Source: Aminobacter sp. HY435 (lineage in GTDB: Bacteria > Pseudomonadota > Alphaproteobacteria > Rhizobiales > Rhizobiaceae). From it: 64,000 nt of DNA. Positions 61,469-64,000 of this stretch are shown one piece after another. A program made the position numbers and the translations under genes. A model generated the notes under the pieces. The model was given only the letters and a program-made list of their open reading frames with translations. It did not search any database and was not told where the DNA came from. Positions within the stretch are counted from its first letter, which is position 1; the number at the start of each line of letters is the position of its first letter. The stretch is from assembly GCF_027568395.1 (NCBI RefSeq), contig NZ_JANKZL010000016.1:27591-91590 (forward strand), written 5' to 3'.

Positions 61469-62803
61469 ATGACGACGCACAACACCAAGCACATTTTCGG
61501 GATCGCCTTGCTTCTTGCGCTGGCGCTCTCCGGCCCGGCATGCGCCGAGGAAGCGATCGACATCACCAATCTCGCGTTTCGCACCGGTCCCTATGCTGAG
61601 ACCGGAGCCGCGCTCGCCAATGGCCAGCGCGATTATTTCCAGATGCTCAACGAGCGCGACGGCGGCGTAAACGGCATCAGGCTGAGTTACAGCGAGTGTG
61701 AAACCGGCTTCAACACAGACAAGGGCGTCGAGTGTTATGACAAGGCCAAGGCGGCGAGCATCGTCACCCAGCCCTGGTCACCGGCGACCACGCTTGCAAT
61801 CCTGCCGAAGGCCGCCGCTGACAAGCGGCCGCTGCTCGCCGCGGGCCACGGGATTTCGGCGATGGCCGACGGCACGGTGTTCGGCTGGGGCTTCAATCCT
61901 CCGATAAGCTATTGGGACGGGGCGTCGATCCTGCTCAAGGACATCGCCGACGGCGACCTCGACAAGCTGCGCGGCAAGAAGGTCGCGTTGCTGCATCTCG
62001 ACGCGCCCTATGGCGAAGAACCTATCGCCTTGCTCAAGGAGTATGCCGACACCTTCGGCTTCTCGCTCGTCGCAGTCCCGGTCGGCGCCAAGGAAATGCA
62101 GAGCCAGTCGCCGCAGTGGCGGCAGATCAAGGAGCAGGGCGCCGATTTCGTGCTGCTGTGGGGCTGGGGCACGATGAATGCCGGTGCGCTGGCGGAAGCC
62201 GCCAAGGTCGGGTTCCCGATGGACAGGATCGCCGGCATCTGGTGGTCGGGCAATGACGAAGACCTGAAAGCCGCGGGGGATGCGGCGAAAGGCTATCGCA
62301 TCGTGTCGTGGAACATGCCTAGCCGGGAAGCTGAAGCGATGCGCGATATCGAGCGCTACGTGCTCAAGTCCGGCAAGTCGCAGGTCGCGCCGGAAGAACT
62401 TGGAGGCCTTCTCTACCAGCGGGGCGTGCTCGCTTCGATGTTCGTCGCCGAGGTGATCAAGGCTGCGCAGCTGCATTTCGACGTCAGGTTGATCAATGGC
62501 GAGCAGATGCGGTGGGGGCTCGAGAACCTCAGCATCGACGAAGCAGCGCTTGCTTCGCTCGGCATGGAAGGCATGATTGCGCCTTTCGCGACGTCCTGCC
62601 GGGATCATTCGGGGCGCGGCGGCGCCTGGATGCTGCAATGGGACGGCGCGCGCCTGGTCAAGACCTCGGACATACTCAAGGCAGACCAGGAAATGATCGC
62701 GCCACTTGTCGAGGCGGAGGCGAAGAAGTTCGCCGAAGCGCACGCGCCCTGGGCCATGAACGAAGGCTGCGCCGCCGGCCAATCCGCGCCGACAGCGCCG
62801 TGA
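61469..62803 (+). CDS. Orphan LIV-type ABC substrate-binding protein
   Basis: A 444-residue periplasmic binding protein of the branched-chain amino acid family (type 1). A signal peptide ('FGIALLLALALSGPACAEEA') precedes 'DITNLAFRTGPYAETGAALA' and 'GINGIRLSYSECETGFNTDK'-like segments; disulfides are likely (Cys in 'ECETGF', 'VECYDK', 'ATSCRDHSG', 'NEGCAAGQS'). It ends in 'APWAMNEGCAAGQSAPTAP'. No permease or ATPase is adjacent, so it is orphan, like the LivH permease at 52 kb. The start at 61469 is set by the signal peptide. Confidence 0.88.
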   Translation: MTTHNTKHIFGIALLLALALSGPACAEEAIDITNLAFRTGPYAETGAALANGQRDYFQMLNERDGGVNGIRLSYSECETGFNTDKGVECYDKAKAASIVTQPWSPATTLAILPKAAADKRPLLAAGHGISAMADGTVFGWGFNPPISYWDGASILLKDIADGDLDKLRGKKVALLHLDAPYGEEPIALLKEYADTFGFSLVAVPVGAKEMQSQSPQWRQIKEQGADFVLLWGWGTMNAGALAEAAKVGFPMDRIAGIWWSGNDEDLKAAGDAAKGYRIVSWNMPSREAEAMRDIERYVLKSGKSQVAPEELGGLLYQRGVLASMFVAEVIKAAQLHFDVRLINGEQMRWGLENLSIDEAALASLGMEGMIAPFATSCRDHSGRGGAWMLQWDGARLVKTSDILKADQEMIAPLVEAEAKKFAEAHAPWAMNEGCAAGQSAPTAP

Positions 62804-63019
62804 GTTTCCGCGCAATTGCGGTCACTGTCCCGTCATACCTCAAGGGTTGCGGCCGTCGTGGCGCCGACTGCCGTCCGGATGGCGGAAGAACAGGCGCAAA
62901 CTGCCGATTTCCAAGCTGTTGATTGATAATCTTGTCGCAGTCGCGGTGGCAATCTGCCCATTGCCCTGATGCCCCTATTTCGCTATGTGCCCTTGAACTC
63001 GTTTTTTGGAGGGACACTC

Positions 63020-63268
63020 ATGGCTGACAACACGCCGACCGGCCCAGTCGAACTTGGCGCCCAGATGGACTACGCCGAGCATGAAGGCACCTACAATCTT
63101 TTCATCAAACTGGCTAAATATTGCACGCTCGTCTGCATCGCGCTGATGATCGCAATGGCGTTCGGCTTCTTTGTCCCGGCCGGATTCTTCTCCGCGACCG
63201 TGTTGTTCCTGTTGATCGTCGCTGTTGGCGGCTATCTGCTGCGCGACATACCGACTCACATCAGCTGA
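63020..63268 (+). CDS. ctaH: aa3-type cytochrome c oxidase subunit IV
   Basis: An 82-residue protein with the N-terminal signature 'GAQMDYAEHEGTYNLFIKLA' followed by two membrane helices ('CTLVCIALMIAMAFGFFVPA' and 'FSATVLFLLIVAVGGYLLRD'). It is the small bacterial aa3-type oxidase subunit IV (COX4_pro_2 family). GGAGGGA precedes ATG 63020. The catalytic oxidase subunits are not in this window; this gene commonly stands apart in alphaproteobacteria, before pntA. Confidence 0.9.
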   Translation: MADNTPTGPVELGAQMDYAEHEGTYNLFIKLAKYCTLVCIALMIAMAFGFFVPAGFFSATVLFLLIVAVGGYLLRDIPTHIS

Positions 63269-63277
63269 CGCCGTTGC

Positions 63278-63325
63278 CTGCAGCCGCGATCGCGGCTGCA
63301 GCTGTTCCAGCTGAGGGGCTGGAAC
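63278..63325 (+). other. Two hairpins after the oxidase-subunit gene
   Basis: A perfect 24-base palindrome CTGCAGCCGCGA/TCGCGGCTGCAG (63278-63301) is followed by GTTCCAGC-N6-GCTGGAAC (63304-63325). There is no T run, so they may be an mRNA-stabilising structure or a weak terminator ahead of pntA. Confidence 0.5.
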
Positions 63326-63543
63326 CGATGGTACTTGCTTCGAATGTAATCAATGCGGACGAAGCGCTTGGGGGAGTTGTCGGTCATTTCACCGGCAGCG
63401 CCCAATTCTGGCATGATCTGAAGACGGGTGCGTTGGCGGTTTCCGCCAGTATCCAAGATAGTTTTCGTTGGTAGGGGGGCCGACGCACCGTTTCGCGTCA
63501 GTCGCCTTACGTTTGGTAAGGTTCCAGCCGAAAGGACGTGACG

Positions 63544-64000
63544 GTGGGCCAGACGATATTCATACCTAAAGAGATTGATTTGACCGAGGGTCGGGTAGGC
63601 GCTTCGCCGGATACGGTGAAACGCCTTGTCGCGCTTGGTTTCGAGGTTGTGGTCGAGGCGGGGGCGGGGACGCTGTCGCGGATATCGGATGCCGACTACG
63701 TGGCGGTGGGAGCTGTCATCGGCAAGGCGTCGGATGCGGGTCGCGCCGACGTTGTGCTGAAGGTGCGCCGGCCGAGCGAAGCCGAGGTCAAGGGCTACAA
63801 GGCGGGCGCTGCGGTGCTTGCCATCATGGATCCCTACGGCAACGATGCAGCGATCGCGGCGATGGCCAAGGCTGGTGTCACGGCATTCGCCATGGAGTTC
63901 ATGCCGCGCATCACGCGTGCCCAGGTGATGGACGTGTTGTCCTCGCAGGCCAACCTCGCCGGCTACCAGTCGGTGCTCGACGGCGCCTATGAGTACGACC
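63544..64000 (+). CDS. pntA: NAD(P) transhydrogenase alpha subunit, 5' part
   Basis: A partial gene of 152 codons cut by the window end. It starts at GTG 63544 with AAAGGA seven bases upstream and reads 'VGQTIFIPKEIDLTEGRVGA' then 'SPDTVKRLVALGFEVVVEAG' and 'KVRRPSEAEVKGYKAGAAVL', the typical N-terminal NAD-binding (AlaDH/PNT) domain of PntA, with 'MEFMPRITRAQVMDVLSSQA' and 'NLAGYQSVLDGAYEYD' matching the conserved 'PRI.RAQ..D.LSSQAN.AGY' motif. PntAB moves hydride between NADH and NADP coupled to proton flow. Confidence 0.93.
   Translation, partial: MGQTIFIPKEIDLTEGRVGASPDTVKRLVALGFEVVVEAGAGTLSRISDADYVAVGAVIGKASDAGRADVVLKVRRPSEAEVKGYKAGAAVLAIMDPYGNDAAIAAMAKAGVTAFAMEFMPRITRAQVMDVLSSQANLAGYQSVLDGAYEYD

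Overview
The window is GC-rich chromosomal DNA from an alphaproteobacterium, most likely a Rhizobiales member close to Mesorhizobium or Aminobacter. The basis is gene content and protein style: an aa3-type oxidase subunit IV, many ABC and TRAP uptake systems, a GlxA-type AraC regulator, membrane-bound urate hydroxylase PuuD, and many short palindromic repeat elements between genes. I see no rRNA, tRNA, CRISPR array, prophage or insertion sequence. The DNA reads as a catabolic stretch of chromosome, with a few small accessory genes.

Layout. 1-3.2 kb: an NTF2-like protein divergent from xylose isomerase (xylA, with a clear terminator), a gene remnant, a small hypothetical and a HAD phosphatase. 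3.4-12.6 kb: a carnitine/gamma-butyrobetaine catabolic locus. It holds a GlxA/AraC regulator divergent from a BKACE (DUF849) enzyme, L-carnitine dehydrogenase, a small membrane protein, a CaiA-like acyl-CoA dehydrogenase, an NDP-forming acyl-CoA synthetase, a CaiD-like hydratase and an alpha/beta hydrolase. 12.7-19.9 kb: a minus-strand operon of a CocE/NonD hydrolase and an oligopeptide-type ABC transporter. 20.1-20.6 kb: a Phd/RelE-type toxin-antitoxin pair.

20.6-35.8 kb: a purine catabolic island. A minus-strand arm (puuE-uraD fusion, allE, allA, a deaminase) faces a plus-strand arm (uraH, xdhA, xdhB, xdhC). Dps and a LysR regulator follow, the latter divergent from urate hydroxylase puuD, then guanine deaminase, a UPF0303 protein and a glycerate kinase/hydroxypyruvate reductase. 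Together these cover guanine to xanthine to urate to 5-hydroxyisourate to allantoin, and ureidoglycine to glyoxylate, with a possible outlet at glycerate. 36-38.8 kb: a PuuA-like gamma-glutamyl-amine synthetase and a class-III aminotransferase.

39-48 kb: a periplasmic hypothetical, a gene remnant, a WD40 protein with a COG0523 GTPase (metal chaperone), a Tat-exported intradiol dioxygenase, MarR, an EamA transporter, a LacI regulator that appears to start at CTG, a lipoprotein plus an unusual trypsin-fold protease, and a class-I amidotransferase-like hydrolase. 48.4-52 kb: a TRAP transporter for 2-oxoacid-like substrates, with SBP and permeases convergent over two terminators. 52.2-64 kb: a lone LivH permease, a CGNR regulator with a lipoprotein, a giant indolepyruvate-type oxidoreductase, a GGDEF-EAL protein next to a FeeM-like N-acyl amino acid synthase, an orphan LIV-type binding protein, cytochrome oxidase subunit IV, and the start of pntA cut by the window edge.

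The most striking feature is a family of 110-170 bp palindromic repeat elements (eleven recognised). Most lie between genes, but they have also entered two genes in frame: the acyl-CoA synthetase at its N-terminus, inter-domain linker and C-terminus, and xdhC inside the protein. Other points of interest are the carnitine/butyrobetaine operon with an NDP-forming CoA ligase, the CTG-started LacI gene with a flanking operator-like palindrome and a 37-bp palindrome beyond it, the lipoprotein/protease pair, and the c-di-GMP/N-acyl-amino-acid pair.
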